From contig JBLDXI010000028.1 in assembly GCA_047495785.1 (NCBI GenBank), forward strand, positions 1,860,001 through 1,924,000: DNA of 64,000 nt. The letters run 5' to 3'. A program made the position numbers and the translations under genes. A model generated the notes under the pieces. It made no database searches. It was not told where the DNA came from and worked only from the letters and a program-made list of their open reading frames with translations. Shown here one piece after another: positions 44,397-57,149 of this stretch. Position 1 is the stretch's first letter. Each line of letters opens with the position of its first letter. Source of the stretch: Lepidodermella squamata. Taxonomy: Eukaryota; Gastrotricha.

Positions 44397-46924
44397 ATGG
44401 ACATTGGCATGAATTCGTCTAATACTGGCTGCCCAGTGGAAGCGGTATGTGCGTTTAGGGTCGTTCTCTATGTTACCTTTTCTATTATGAGTCCAGGCTC
44501 TTACGTGCACAATATGTCTCGAATTGGCGAATGACCCGAAAATTCTTCCACAATGTGGTCATTCATTCTGCTCCAAATGCATCGAATCGATATTGATTAA
44601 AATGCCAAAATTCACCCAAGTTGTTTGCCCAGAGTGCCGCAGTAAGGCGAATGTTACGATGGATACAATTAAGTGTAAGCGCAGCAAATTTGAAATAGTC
44701 TTACTCTAAGTCGATTTTTTAGCCAATATCGCAGTGAAACGAGCCGTACAAGTTTTGAAGGAGGAAAATGACAACATGAAAAAGTCGAAGCTGGGCGAAT
44801 CTTGTCTGCACCTGTCCAACTTATCGCGATCTAACGCGAGACTATGCGGCCATTGCGACACACAATTTTGTCCATCTTGTTTCGTTGCTCATCTTGAACA
44901 CATGCGAAGTGAGATTTTCTTCGCTCACAGCTGGGTATTTTTTGCAATTTCCATGTGCGATATAACTCTTTCAAACTTTTAGCTTGAATCTAAACGCGAA
45001 AACGCTCGCTCGCATGCCTTAAGCCAGCTCGATGTTATTCGGCCGAAAATCAAAAGCAGCGCTGTGCAAATCAAGGAGGAAATTCGAAAAACCGGAGAAA
45101 ATTTGATTGCTTCATTACAGGATGCCATTAAACAGCATTGCGACCATTTAACAAGCCAAGTTGACCATTTTATAGCGGATCAGCTGCACTCGTTGGAAAA
45201 CAGTGCCGAACTGATGGACGCCACAGCCGATATTGATGGACTGATCAAAGATGTACAATCAGCCCCACTTTTGTTCAACTCGGGCGAGAAATTTATCCGT
45301 CTTCATGCGACTGTAACAGAACAGTGTCAAAATGTAAGCTTGTGTCATTAAGATGAGTCATAATAGAACACTAATTGTGCTCGTATTGCCATTTCCATTT
45401 TGAGGTTGTCGAAATGCTGGCGATTGAGAACAGCGAAGCTGCCAATTCAAATTACGCGACACTCATTGACGTCAGCTTTGTAGAATCAACGAAACGCCTA
45501 TTGAGCAAAAGCTTCACGTTTCACCGCGTTGTTACTCATGTGGAGAAATTGGATGCCAAGGTAAGTTTTTATCGCTTATTTCGTATCAAAACTTCATTCC
45601 CTACAATATCCAGGAATATATGTACTGGGAATTTCATCAATCAGCGAAAAATGGGAAAACTGAAAACTTCAAAGATTTGCTAAGCAAGGTTCCGGAAGCT
45701 GGACTTGATTTGATAATTCGGCATGTAGATGAAACTGATCAAGGAAGAACGGTTCTTCATCAAGCAGTTGCTTCAGGATCTTTGGAAATTTTTCAAATGT
45801 TGTCGCCTCGCTTGTCATTTGAAGACTTGAAACAAGGCGATTCCAATGGCGAAACCATCTGCCACCTTGCGGCTAGTTTCCCTGGAATACTTGATCATAT
45901 CTTGAAAATCGACCCTTCAATCTTACCAGTTCGTGATAAAAAGGGTCGAACAGTTTTGCATTTGATGGCTTCTAATGGCAGAGTCCCCATCAGTGCTGTT
46001 GAGAATTTCAAAGCAATAGTTGACTTGGTTGATTCCGGTAAGAACACTGCTCTTCTTGTCGCATGCGAAAAGGCTAACTCGCAAATGGTCAAGTTTCTCT
46101 TGGAAGTTGGCGCAAATATGCGGTTGTCAAGGGGAGCCATGATGCCAATTCACGTCGCCGCAAGTAATAATCACGTTGAAGCTGTGAGAATGATAGCGAG
46201 CAAGGATGCTACTATGTTGGATGCTTGTAGTGAAACTGGCTACACTGCTTTTCTGGCCGCTTGCTTCAAGGGTAGTGTTGACGTAATGAAGGAATTGTTA
46301 GCAACCTGTCGAAATCAAAAGCTCAGTACGCTTTCTGCGATCCATGTAGTCGTTTATAGTTGCAAAGTCGAAGCTGTTGCGCTTCTCGTCGAAAACGGCT
46401 TCGATGTGAATTGCAAACAAAATTCCGTAATGACAGCCTTCTTCCGCGCTGTTGAGAGTGGCAGCTTACCTGTTGTAAAATATATAATTGAGAAATGCCC
46501 AACGGCTTACAGCGAAACGGCACTGCATTACGCCGCTTCTTGTAAAAATGACGATACTGCTACGGCAATGATTTCCTATTTCATTGAGTCTCATTCAACG
46601 CCTGTTAATCTGAAAGCTTCTGTAAAAAAGCAGCCGCCAACTACTGCGTTGATGATTTGTGCCGAAGCTAATCACGTTCTAGCGTTTGATTATCTCATCA
46701 GCAAAGGAGCTGATCCAGTTATTGTTGACGATAGCGGGAACAACGTCCTTCATATTGCGATTGAAAAGCTGTCTCGTGATGTGATTGAAAGCATTCTGAA
46801 ACTTCCTGTTGCTGGACAGCTGTTGCGAAGCAAAAATGGATCTGGCGTCACGCCAATCGTTGTTTCAAAGCCCAATTTTCCCGATGATCTTATCGAACGA
46901 ATGCGTCAAGTCATCGCGGCTTGA
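44397..46924 (+). CDS. R2 (type A): RING / B-box-like / coiled-coil / ankyrin protein
   Basis: Exons 44397-44444, 44497-44674, 44723-44934, 44983-45333, 45405-45560 and 45614-46924; 751 residues. Two in-frame ATGs exist (44397, 44409); the first matches the start of R5 in length. RING: CTICLELANDPKILPQCGHSFCSKC...CPEC. In type A the RING and B-box-like cluster (ESCLHL...CGHCDTQFCPSC) lie on separate exons divided by a phase-1 intron. The coiled coil (GENLIASLQDAIKQHCDHL) ends in the shared ...LLFNSGEKFIRLH element. The ankyrin region is one exon of 436 codons. It starts only about 250 nt after the R1 stop, so independent promoters, if present, are small. Confidence 0.85.
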
Positions 46925-49451
46925 ATTTACACATTTTTAATGAGCTGAATTGTTTTCTAATGCTCCTATTGCTGAATGCTTAAATCTAAAATTAAAAACA
47001 TGAAACATACATATAGGAATCCCATTAGCTTTTCTCAGTTGATTCGTTATCGGTCCGTCATTTCATTTCATTTATTTATTTAGGTATTTATTTACTCAGT
47101 ATAAATCCCATTATTGAGAGCTCGAATTATGAAAAGTGGCGAGTGAAAGAAACAATATAAGGCAGAACAGTTCCTGTATGTTCAGGGCGTTTCTTGAGTC
47201 GCAACAATCTGGCTTACTAACTGTGAACAAGTCAAGTGCAATTACTAGTGTGATGGCGTCGGGGGTCGGAGGCTTCGCCTATGCCGCATCGAAACGTTAC
47301 CGTAACCAAATGGACGTTGCGTTTCCGAGCACCCTAGGCATAAGGCCATGGCTAACTCTGGCGCTTGCTTGACCGTTAGCTCGACCGCATAGCATGGGTA
47401 TGATCAATGACTGAAAGTGCCCTCTGGTGATCTGGTGATCGTGATCGTAGGGGAAGTCGCGTTATTCGCGTTTGATGTTGCTTTCGTTGTCGCTGTTGGT
47501 TGACGTGAAACCAGGGGCGAAACATTCGAACCACGTGTTACGTTAGCCAAGTTGCCCTGCCATTTCTCTCGAAAGTTGGCGATAAGCGACTTACTCTTAG
47601 CGACTTCCTGACTATTTAGCCAGAAGAAAGTGTTTCATAGCAAATACCCTGAATGTTCGGGGAGCGTGCGAGTTGTAGGCATGCAATGTCATTACGCAGT
47701 AGGCCTCAGATCGGCTGTCGCTCTGATTCGAGTGACAGGTTTTTGGTTCCGCTTACGTAAATTTGGCCCTGGCAAGAGGCGGAAAAGTAATAGTAAGCAC
47801 GAATGAGATAAAAGTAAGTTATTATTCCTCGCCAATGTTTAACTCCAATGTAGTGACCAGGTCGGGCCGGGTCACGCTCAGGATCAGGCGGATCATTTAG
47901 TATTTATTTATTTAACGAGATTGAATCCAGTAAGAAAGCTTAAGGAATCATTATAGGAGAAAGAAGGTGCAATTCACAAGTGTTCGGTCAGAGTCTCGGG
48001 AGATCCGTTTCCCTTCTATTTCATATTCCGTTTTACAATTATTTGTTGGAAAAAATAAATGGCAGGCTGAGCAGGTGGTTGTACGTCAACTGGTTGATGC
48101 ATTCTGTGCATCAGGGGGCAGAGAGTTGAAAAGCACCACTCCTCTGTAAGCTAGCGTCTTTTGAGGTTGCTGCGATGATAAGGCGGGAACGACTAGCCGG
48201 CCGCGGAAGACGGTACGAGTCAGGTGCTGGTTTGCCTCTAGCGATTAGTGCCTCGCAGTGACTAGATACTGATTTAACTCCGATGTGAGACTCGGCAAAG
48301 ACGAACACGCAGGACAGACGGATTTTCTGTACCGATTGAAGATCAGCAAATCGGATCGGCTGAACAATTCAAGTAAATGTCAATAATCTTCCAAAAGAAT
48401 TACGATGGGTTAGATTGAGCTGTCGTCGAAGCCGCTTGTCAGTTATTTGTGTGATAATTTATGGGCTTGTTCTTATTATTCCTCGTCAATGTTGGACTCG
48501 ATTTCTGAGCTGATAAGTCCACCCCGGGCGAATGGAAGAATGTTTGAATAGGCCGCCTAACGTAGGCTCCTGTTGATCATTTATAGCGCGGTTGGGATGG
48601 TCAGCACTTCGTAATGCTTTGCGCTTTCGAGATAACAGAGTAATCGAGAAGAATCGCACGATCTTGGGTGACGAGGCCGGATTCGAGTAGACATCGGCTC
48701 CACAGCGCGTTTTCTACTAATGATAAGCCTTGGCAACGGCCATACTAGAAATTTCAACAGCGCACGCTGCCGAAGCGCCACCAGGCAACTAGAGCTGAAG
48801 CAATGATGAAAATGAAAACAGCGATCGCTGCTGCGGCTGCGGCCGAAGGTGAAATGGATGGAGTAGCTACAGAAAGAGCCGTATATCACGCGCTGGAGCA
48901 AGCTAGCGCCGTTAGATCATCCGTAGCCTCTGGCGAATAGAGGATAGAGGATGTTGAGCCTAGTTTCGTTCAGCAGTGGGTTGCTTGAAAACAGAAACAT
49001 AAACGCCGACTCGACTCAGGCCAACGTCAATCTCGGCTCTCTGACGATTCCAGTGACTCCCGGATTTGAATATTACTTTGTCATGAAGAGTCAATGTTTC
49101 AAGCCGGAGATGCTTTACTGTTTCATTGGAAATAACCAGAATACTGAAAATGATACATCTACGCCTTATTATAGGCCACAGCTATGACTAATGAGGGAAA
49201 CGCAATAGAAGCCAAGTTATAAATGAGCTGATACTACAATGGCCAAATGCCAAACAATCATGAACAACAATATCATGAATCACAACAATAACTAATCGTT
49301 ACATACTTTTACTTCCACGCATTGACGCAAATAGAGGATTTAGCATCCCACATCAGCATATGGATCTAGACATAGTTTCACGTGCCCCACTTCCTGTGAG
49401 GAACATTTCTTGCTGATTCCTACTTTTAGTTTATTATTGATATTGTGGATA
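46925..49451. repeat. Spacer R2-R3, first copy of a duplicated non-coding segment
   Basis: Between about 47200 and 48330 this stretch is a diverged copy of about 52620-53640. Shared anchors include GGCATAAGGCC (about 47340), GTTGGTTGACG (about 47490), GTTCGGGGAGCGTGCGA (about 47656) followed by GTAGGCA, CCGCTTACG, and a GTGAGACTCGGCAAAG-type word (about 48284). The 49320-49451 part is the R3 promoter, near-identical to the R4 promoter. Small frames at 48824-48940 and 48951-49187 are not supported as genes. Confidence 0.6.
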
Positions 49452-52151
49452 ATGGCTGATGCAAAACCGAAGTCTGTCCGGAGTTCGATTGTTGAGGTAC
49501 CTAATCATTTTAAAAACCTGTTGCAAACATTTATAGTGAGTATGTTTTCAGGCTTTGAGGTGCACCGTATGCTTGGAACTGAGCCCTGAAGTTAAAATGC
49601 TGAATGAATGCGGTCATTCGATTTGTGCCACATGTCTCTCTAAGCTGAACGAAGATAACAAGAAATCGGTATTTTGCCCTGAATGCAGAACTGAGACTGT
49701 TCTGCCGAAGAATGGTCTCGCAGCTCTGCGGACAAATTTTGCCGTGAAAAGAGCAATCGAAGCTTTAAAAAGCGATGAGCCGATTGATACGAAGAAGAGA
49801 AAATTAGGCGAAGGCTGCAATCATCTGGCGTTCGTTGAGAAAGATGAGATCACACGGTGCAAACACTGCAGAGAGGACTTCTGCGAGAACTGCTACCGGT
49901 GTCACCTGGAAAAAATACGCCTGGAGGCTAGATATGCCAGTTATAACGTAAAAACCCAGCTTAAAATATCAAAATATACCTATATTCATTTATATTCAGC
50001 TTCGAGAAACTTTCACCTCGTCGATGACCTGCGTTAGAAAACGGTGCCAAATCATTCGCTCGAAAATTGAAAGCGTTTCCGATGCGGTCAATGTGGAGAT
50101 TGACAGCAGTTGCAGAGCGCTCTTAGAAGCTTTGGAGATAACTATTCAGAAGCGGGCTGGGCAGCTTAAGGCAAAAACAGCTGAGTTCAAAATGGCCCAG
50201 CTCGAAATATTCGAGAAAATGACTTCTAGCGATGAAGCGGATGGATTGCAAGAACTTGAAAAGCTGGCTTCCGAATGCATCAATGCTTCGCTGTTATTCG
50301 TCTCAGACAGCAGTATTTTGAAATTTCATGAATTATCAGGAGCGATTCGACGAAAGGTTGGAAACCCTGCTTTACAACTTGGTTTTTACAAATTTTTCTA
50401 ATTTTAGTGCGGTAAGCTGATGCGATACGAGCGTGACGAATGGAATCCTTCTGAGGTCAAATTAACGTGGCCTGAATCTGATCTTGTCAAAACATTTGCG
50501 GACATCCTGACCAAGACAACCGACGTTGATTCTACACCTGTGGCTATATATGAAGCAATAAGGACGGTACATTTTACGGCTTTTCCTGATCTTTTCTCTC
50601 TATATCTGGTTCAATAGCGCGATTCGCGATTTCATTATAGCTATAGTAAATTTGATTTTCTATTGTTTTTGCATTTCAGGGCACTGAATACCACGTAATC
50701 CATGACGCTGCTCGAACTGGTAGTTTTGAATCGCTTCAAGCGCTCTTCCAGCAAATACCAGCCGGCTGCGAACCCATCGTTATTGATCATCAGGATGCGC
50801 GAGATGGCTATAAAACATTGCTGCTCCAAGCTGCAGCTGACAGTTCGATTGAAAAAGTCGAATTTCTTCTGTCAAGACCTAAAATCGATACGCTAGCGAT
50901 GGATTTCGAACAGCGAACGGCGGCTCACCTTGCTTCGCGAAATGGCAACTTGGCTGTCCTAAAGCTTTTGCTGGCAAGGGAGCCTAGTTTGAAAGGATTA
51001 CGTAGCTGCAAATGGTTCAATTTGCTACACGAGGCTGCGAGTGGCGGTCACCTGAATGTCGTAAAATTCTTGGTGGAAGATGAGAAATTCGACTTGGAAG
51101 CCACTGATGAATTGAATGGATATACTGCTGCAATTTTGGCTGCGATTAACGGCAATTGCGATGTTGTAAAGTATTTGCTTGAGCGGGGTGCTAATTTCGC
51201 CCATCGTGACTCTACAGATGGCGGACTGCCAATAATGCATGCTGCCTGGAATAAAAAACTTGATGTGGTGAAGCTGCTGTTGAAGAAGAACCCTGATTTC
51301 CTGAACCAGGTTGACTCAAAAGGGAGGTCGCTGCTGCGGCATGCAGTTGATGGCGGTGATATTAATGTCATAAAGTAAGTCAGATGAGCCAGATGTTTTC
51401 GACAAAATGGCCCCGTGGCCCTAAAATCGAATAATTATTCAAGTAGTCGTGATTGTATTTCATTTGGGCAAATTTTCAATTTTCCCTGCCTCTCCTCTAA
51501 TTTAGATGGCTCCTCAAGAAACCTGTCGAAATAGACCGCCTTGATGAAAATGGCGAAACTGCTCTGTTACAAGCTGCCAGGGAAGGGTATTACGATGTTG
51601 TTAAAATTCTGATCGATCACGGAGCAAATATCCAGGCTGAAAATACGAATGCGGAGAAATTCTACCACGTTTGTGCCGAGTCTGGTAATGTTGATTTATT
51701 AAAATTGGCATTTGAGCTGTTTCCTGGCTCCGAATTGTTGCCTGATAATTACGGATTCACGAGTTTGCACGCTGCTTCTTATGGGAAAGATGCTATAGAT
51801 TGCTTGAAATTCCTTCTCGAACGCGTCGGTCACGCCATCGATATGCCAACTGAGCCTATGAAGTGGACCCCTCTGTTGTTAGCTGCGCGACGGGGAAACA
51901 TTGGAAATTTGGCATTTCTGCTCGAAAACGGCGCTGATATCAAGGCACGCAATAGTAACGGGAAAAACGTGTTACATGTAGCCATTGAAGAAGAGCAATA
52001 CAGAGTTGTATCGTTCTTGATCAAACGTCCAGAAGCTGCTTTTTTGTTGAACCAGGCTGATGAAAATGGGTACACGCCGTTAAAACTGGCTTACGATGAT
52101 GAGTGTTTTCCGTCAGAACTGGATGATGAAATGCTAAAATGGCAATTATAG
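49452..52151 (+). CDS. R3 (type B): RING / B-box-like / coiled-coil / ankyrin protein
   Basis: Exons 49452-49496, 49552-49947, 50000-50356, 50408-50566, 50680-51374 and 51506-52151; 765 residues. Type B keeps RING (CTVCLEL...CGHSICATCL...CPEC) and B-box-like cluster (EGCNHL...CKHCREDFCENC...H) on one exon of 396 nt. Instead it splits the ankyrin region by a phase-2 intron at 51375-51505. The coiled-coil exon is exactly 357 nt, as in R1, R4 and R6. The leader (ADAKPKSVRSSI) is basic. The short exon 50408-50566 encodes a module of unknown fold (VKLTWPESDLVKTFADIL). Exon sizes are identical to R4 throughout. Confidence 0.87.
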
Positions 52152-52501
52152 GTCCATAACTATGAGAAATATGTATACGCAGATGATTTTCTTCGCTCTT
52201 TTCTACCCGATTTATAAAGCTACTACATTCTTGGTAAATTAATAAATATCTGAAGCATTGACCCGATCACTCTTTTTGGTTAATCATGAACACCATTGGC
52301 GTATTTTTATTTTATTTCAATTTTAGTGTTTAGAGACAGTGTTTTTGTGATTCTGAAGCGCGGAATGTGATTGACTTTTGACATACTGGTGCAAAGACAT
52401 GCTCATAGGGCATAACGAAGGGTAACAAGTGATGAAGTTTTGTGAAATTTATTGATTCTTCTAAGATTATTAATTGAATACTTTATCCATCAAGTTGCCA
52501 A

Positions 52502-52552
52502 ATGGAAGTTGGTATGAATTCGTCGAATACGAGTGGTTCAGCAGTGAAAGCG
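52502..52552 (+). pseudogene. Relic first exon of a type A RING-ankyrin gene
   Basis: ATG at 52502 opens MEVGMNSSNTSGSAVKA followed by a GTATAT donor at 52553. It matches the first exons of R2 and R5 (MxxxxNSSNT..C/GPVEA) and the preceding 240 nt match the R5 upstream region. No RING, coiled-coil or ankyrin exon of this copy follows; instead the sequence runs into the duplicated spacer. It marks a type A gene that was deleted or only partly duplicated. Confidence 0.75.
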
Positions 52553-54509
52553 GTATATTTATTAGATGTCATTAGATGTCATTAGATCACTTTTGCGAAT
52601 TTTAGGTTAACCAACTCGGGCAACTCAAGACTGACTGTGAACACGTCAATGATCGGGGGCTACGCCGATGCCGCTTCGAAACATAAGGATAGGTAAAGGG
52701 AAGCTGCGGTTCCGACTACCCGGGCATAAGGCCGTGGCTAATTTGTCTGCTCGAGTTGTGAGGGTGGCGACTGCGGCTCCGGGCCGGAAGAGCCCTTGAG
52801 GTAAATATGTCAACGCCGAGGGTCCGATCGGACCTGTTCCTGTTCTTCCGCGTCTTCAGCTGTCTCCGCTGTCGATGTGGTTGCTGCGATTTTTTTCAGC
52901 GCCATCGTAACCTTCAACTTTGTTGTTGCAAATAATCTGTATTTTTTCTGTCGTCCCGTCCAATGGCATTTGATCGCGATAGGCGAAGTCGCGTTTAATA
53001 ATTGCACTGTAGCTTTTGTTACCGTTGTTGGTTGACGGTATACCAGGTGCGATACTGTCAGGGAAACATTAAGACTTGGCTAGGTACTACTCTATACTTT
53101 ATTGTGAATGAATCGAACATTGATCGTTGGAATTCAAGGCCTTAAATATTGGCGATACAATTCTAAGTCGAACACGCGATCACTTCCTAATTAGATATCA
53201 CATGAGAATCACAATATTGTTCATAGCCATTGCGTAGAAGCCAGCTGCCAAACGGCACATCGTTACAGATACCTTTGATCCACGTGTTATGTCACTAGCC
53301 ATTTTCCTCGAACGTGGGCGATAAACGGCCCAGCCTCGGCGAAATCCGACCATTTAGCCAGAAACAAGTCTTCAAAGAAAGAATAAGACGTTCGGGGAGC
53401 GTGCGATTCGTAGGCAGGTAATATCATTACGCAGCTGGCCTCAAATTGGCTGTGCACTGATTCCGCTTACAGTAAATTTGATCCCGGATGAAGTTAATTT
53501 TCTTCGTCAATGTTGGTCTCCAAGGTAGCGATCAGGTTGCGCCGGGTCGATCTAAGGATCAAGCCGAAATTGAGTGACTAGATGATGATGTAGCTTCGAT
53601 GTGGGACTCAGCAAAGGCGAGCACCCGTGACAGTCGCAGGGACATTCATGAAACTGTAGAGAGAAATGTGTGGTTTATTATTAATCTAGTTCGGGTATAA
53701 TTCCAGCCCACCAGCCCGCAGGCTAAACATGGGCGGCAACGAAGCGAGTTAGCAACCACAACCATAACAATCAATTGATCACAAAAATTATGTACATAAA
53801 AATCTAAGCGTCCATGGCCGCCAACGCCGGCCGAGTCGAGGCGCCGAAATGCGGCAAGCCACCCGCCGCCCATCCACCACCGCCAAACCGACACCGCACC
53901 GACAGCCAGCCATCCGCCGCCCGCCTCATCCAGGTCGCGGGCCGGCACCGGCTCCCGAACAGCACCGACCCGCGCCGGGTCAAACGGGTCCAACATGAAA
54001 CTTGAATAGGTCGACAGGCAACGGTCGCTTAGCCGCCAGAGCAGGCCAGTGTACGGCAGCTTCAGAACGAAAGGCAGCCCGCCCCAAGTCAGGCAGGCTC
54101 GCACCGCCAGAGAGGCCGCCGGAATAAGCCACAGGGCTTACGCCAGGCAGAAATCGTCGGAAAAAAGCGCCACCGATGGCGCTGGCATTGCCGGAAAATA
54201 CGGAATTATAAAATATCCACGAATCGAAATGATTCGACGGCATTAACAAAAAAAACGTGAGAAGCACGGAGGATGTACAGCTATGTACAGCGAAAACAGC
54301 AGCATAGTACATTATAGTCCAGAAAATTTTAAAATGAGTCCTGGATTTAAATGTTTGTATCACCTCCATGCATAGGCACAGATAGAGGATTTAGCATCCT
54401 ACATCACCATCTGGATCTGGGCATAGTTCACGTGCCACGTGCCCCACTTCCTGTGAGGAACATTTTGTAGTTTATTCCTAATTTTAGTCTATTATTGATA
54501 TTGTGGATA
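52553..54509. repeat. Spacer R3-R4, second copy of the duplicated segment plus GC-rich patch
   Basis: About 52620-53640 is a diverged copy of the R2-R3 spacer with several hundred bases of insertions and deletions between anchors. About 53800-54130 is much richer in G and C than anything nearby. About 54370-54509 is the R4 promoter region, closely matching that of R3 (ATAGAGGATTTAGCATCC, then CCCCACTTCCTGTGAGGAA). A 152-codon minus-strand frame through the GC-rich patch is a composition effect. Confidence 0.6.
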
Positions 54510-57149
54510 ATGGCTGATGCTAAACCGAAGTCTGTCCGGAGTTCGATTTTTGAGGTACCTAATCATTATAAACCTGTTGGAAACATCAGTTCTTATGTTT
54601 TCAGGCTTTAAGCTGCGCCGTGTGCTTGGAACTGAGACCTGAAGCTAAGATTCTTAACGAATGCGGCCATTCGATCTGTGCCACTTGTCTTCCGAATCTG
54701 AATAAAAATAACAAAAAATCGGTCTTTTGCCCTGAATGCAGAACTGAGACTGTTCTGCCGAAGAATGGTCTCGCAGCTCTGCGCACAAATTTCGCCGTGA
54801 AAAGGGCAATCGAAGCTTTAAAAAGCGATGAGCCGATTGAAGCGAAGAAGAGAAAATTAGGCGAAGGGTGCAACCATCTGGCCTTCGTTCAGAAAGATGA
54901 GATCACACAGTGCAAACACTGCGAAGAGAACTTCTGTGAAAATTGCTATCGATTTCATCTGGAAAGAATTCGCCTGGAGGCTAGATACGCCAGTTATAAT
55001 GTAAAATCTCAGCTTAAAATCTCAGTAAATATATTTTTATTTATTCAGCTTCGAGAAACTTACAACTCGTCGATTACCCGCGTCAGAAAGCGGTGTCATA
55101 TCGTTCGCTCCAAAATTGAAAGCGTTGTCTATGCAATCAATGAAAAGATTGACAGCAGTTGCAGAGCGCTCTTGGAAGTTATGGAGAAAACTATTCAGAA
55201 GCGGGCTGGACAGCTTAAGGCAAAAATGGCAGAATTAAAAAAGACCCAGCTGGAAATTTTTGAGAAGATGGTTTCAAACGATGAACTGGATGGACTGGAT
55301 GAACTTGAAAAGTTAGCTTCCGAATGCATCAACGCCTCTCTGTTATTCGTCTCAGACAGCAGTATTTTAAAATTTTATGAACTATCAAAAGATACTCGAC
55401 GGAAGGTTTAAAGTTTGAAACCATGCTTCACTTTTTGATTTTATCATTTCTCCAACTGCTAGTGCGACGAACTGTTGCGATTCGAAAATGGTGAATGGAC
55501 TTCCTCGGTGGTCAAGTTAACGTGGCCTGAAACCGATCTTGTCAAAAAAATTTCTGACATCTTGACTAAGGCAACTGATATCAGTTGTACACCTGTGGCA
55601 ATAGATGAAGCACAATCGGAGGTAAAGATCCGTTTCTGATATATTTCTCTTCACCGACTTCGATAATGCTGTTATTAAATTAAGAGTGTGGTCCTTTGAA
55701 TTCTAGAACACTGAATACCACGAAATACATGACGCTGCTCGGACTGGTACTTTCGATTCTCTTCAATCGCTCTTCGAGAAAATACCGATCGGCTGCGAAC
55801 CCATCGTAATTCAACATCAGGATGCGCGAGATTATGATAAAACATTGTTGCTGCAAGTTGCAGCTGAAGGCTCGGCTGAAAAACTAAACTTCCTTCTGTC
55901 AAGACTTGGCATTGATACGCTAGCGACTGATGCAGATGGCAGAACAGCATCTCACCTTGCTTCGCGGAATGGCAACTTGGATGTCCTAAAGCTTTTGCTG
56001 GCTAGGGAGCCTAGGCTGAAAGAATTACGTAGCAACGAAGGGTTCAATTTGCTACATGAGGCTGCGAGTGGCGGTCACCTGAATGTCGTAAAATTCTTGG
56101 TGGAAGATGAGAAATTCGACCTAGAAGCCACTGATGAATTGAATGGATATACTGCTGCAATTTTGGCTGCGATTAACGGCAATTGCGATGTTGTAAAGTA
56201 TATGCTTGAGCGGGGTGCTAATTTCGCCTATCGTGGCTCTACAGCTGGCGTCTTACCGATAATGCATGCTGCTGCGAATATACACATTGATGTGGTAAAG
56301 CTGCTGTTGAAGAAGAACCCTGATTTTCTGAACCAGGTGGACTCAAACGGAAGGTCGCTGCTCAATCATGCAGTTGGGAGCGGAGACATCGATGTCGTAA
56401 GGTTAGCCAAACAAAAAATTAGTCAAAAAGCAGGGGCGTAACTAAGGGGGGCGGGGCAGGGTAACCCAAATTTTGAAATTTTTATTTATCTTCCCTCTTC
56501 TAGATGGCTCCTCAATAAACCTGTCGAAATTGACCGCCGAGATGGCTATGGCGAAACCGCTCTGTTACGAGCTGCTAGGGAGGGATATTACGACATTGTT
56601 GAAATTATGATCGATCACGGAGCTGATGTCCGTGCTGAAACGTCGAAGGCGGAAAAATTCTACCACCTTTGCGCCGAGTCTGGTGATGTCGATTTACTGA
56701 AATTGGCCCTTGGATTGTTTCCTGGCTCGGAATTGACACCCGATGGTTACGGATACACAAGTTTGCACTGCGCATCTCATGGGAAAGATGCTATAGATTG
56801 CTTGAAACTCCTTCTTGAACGCGTCGGTCATGCTATCGATATGCCAAATGAGCCTGGTAATTGGACCCCTCTGTTGTTAGCTGCGCGACGAGGAAACATT
56901 GGAAATGTGGAATTTCTGCTTGAAAGTGGAGCTGATATTAAGGCGCGTAATAATGACGGGAAAAACGTGTTACATGTAGCCATTGAAGAATCACGATACA
57001 ACATAGTATCATTTATGATCGAACGTTCTGAAGCCGCTTTCTTATTGAACCAGACTGATGAAAATGGGGATACGCCGTTAAAACTGGCTAGCAACGATGA
57101 CGATTTTCCGCCAGAAACGTTTGGTAAAATGCAGAAATGGGAATTATAG
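54510..57149 (+). CDS. R4 (type B): RING / B-box-like / coiled-coil / ankyrin protein
   Basis: Exons 54510-54554, 54605-55000, 55049-55405, 55463-55621, 55707-56401 and 56504-57149; 765 residues, the sister gene of R3 with the same six exon lengths. Intron 55001-55048 is a multiple of three without a stop, so a continuous frame runs across it, but the paralogues show it is spliced. RING CAVCLELRPEAKILNECGHSICATC and the GEGCNHLAF B-box-like cluster are intact. The ankyrin part contains a tract (56058-56228) that is almost identical to R3, while flanking parts are clearly diverged. Key zinc ligands are all present, so it should be functional. Confidence 0.87.

Noticed and set aside
48951-49187. 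78-codon plus-strand frame between R2 and R3
   Set aside because: Short, no homologue recognised, and not retained in the duplicated R3-R4 spacer.
53646-54104. 152-codon minus-strand frame
   Set aside because: Lies in the GC-rich patch where stop codons are rare; Gly/Trp/Val-rich composition and no recognisable domain.
55001-55048. R4 intron read as coding, because the frame stays open
   Set aside because: R3 and R6 have clear introns at the same place with the same phase, and exon lengths on both sides match exactly.
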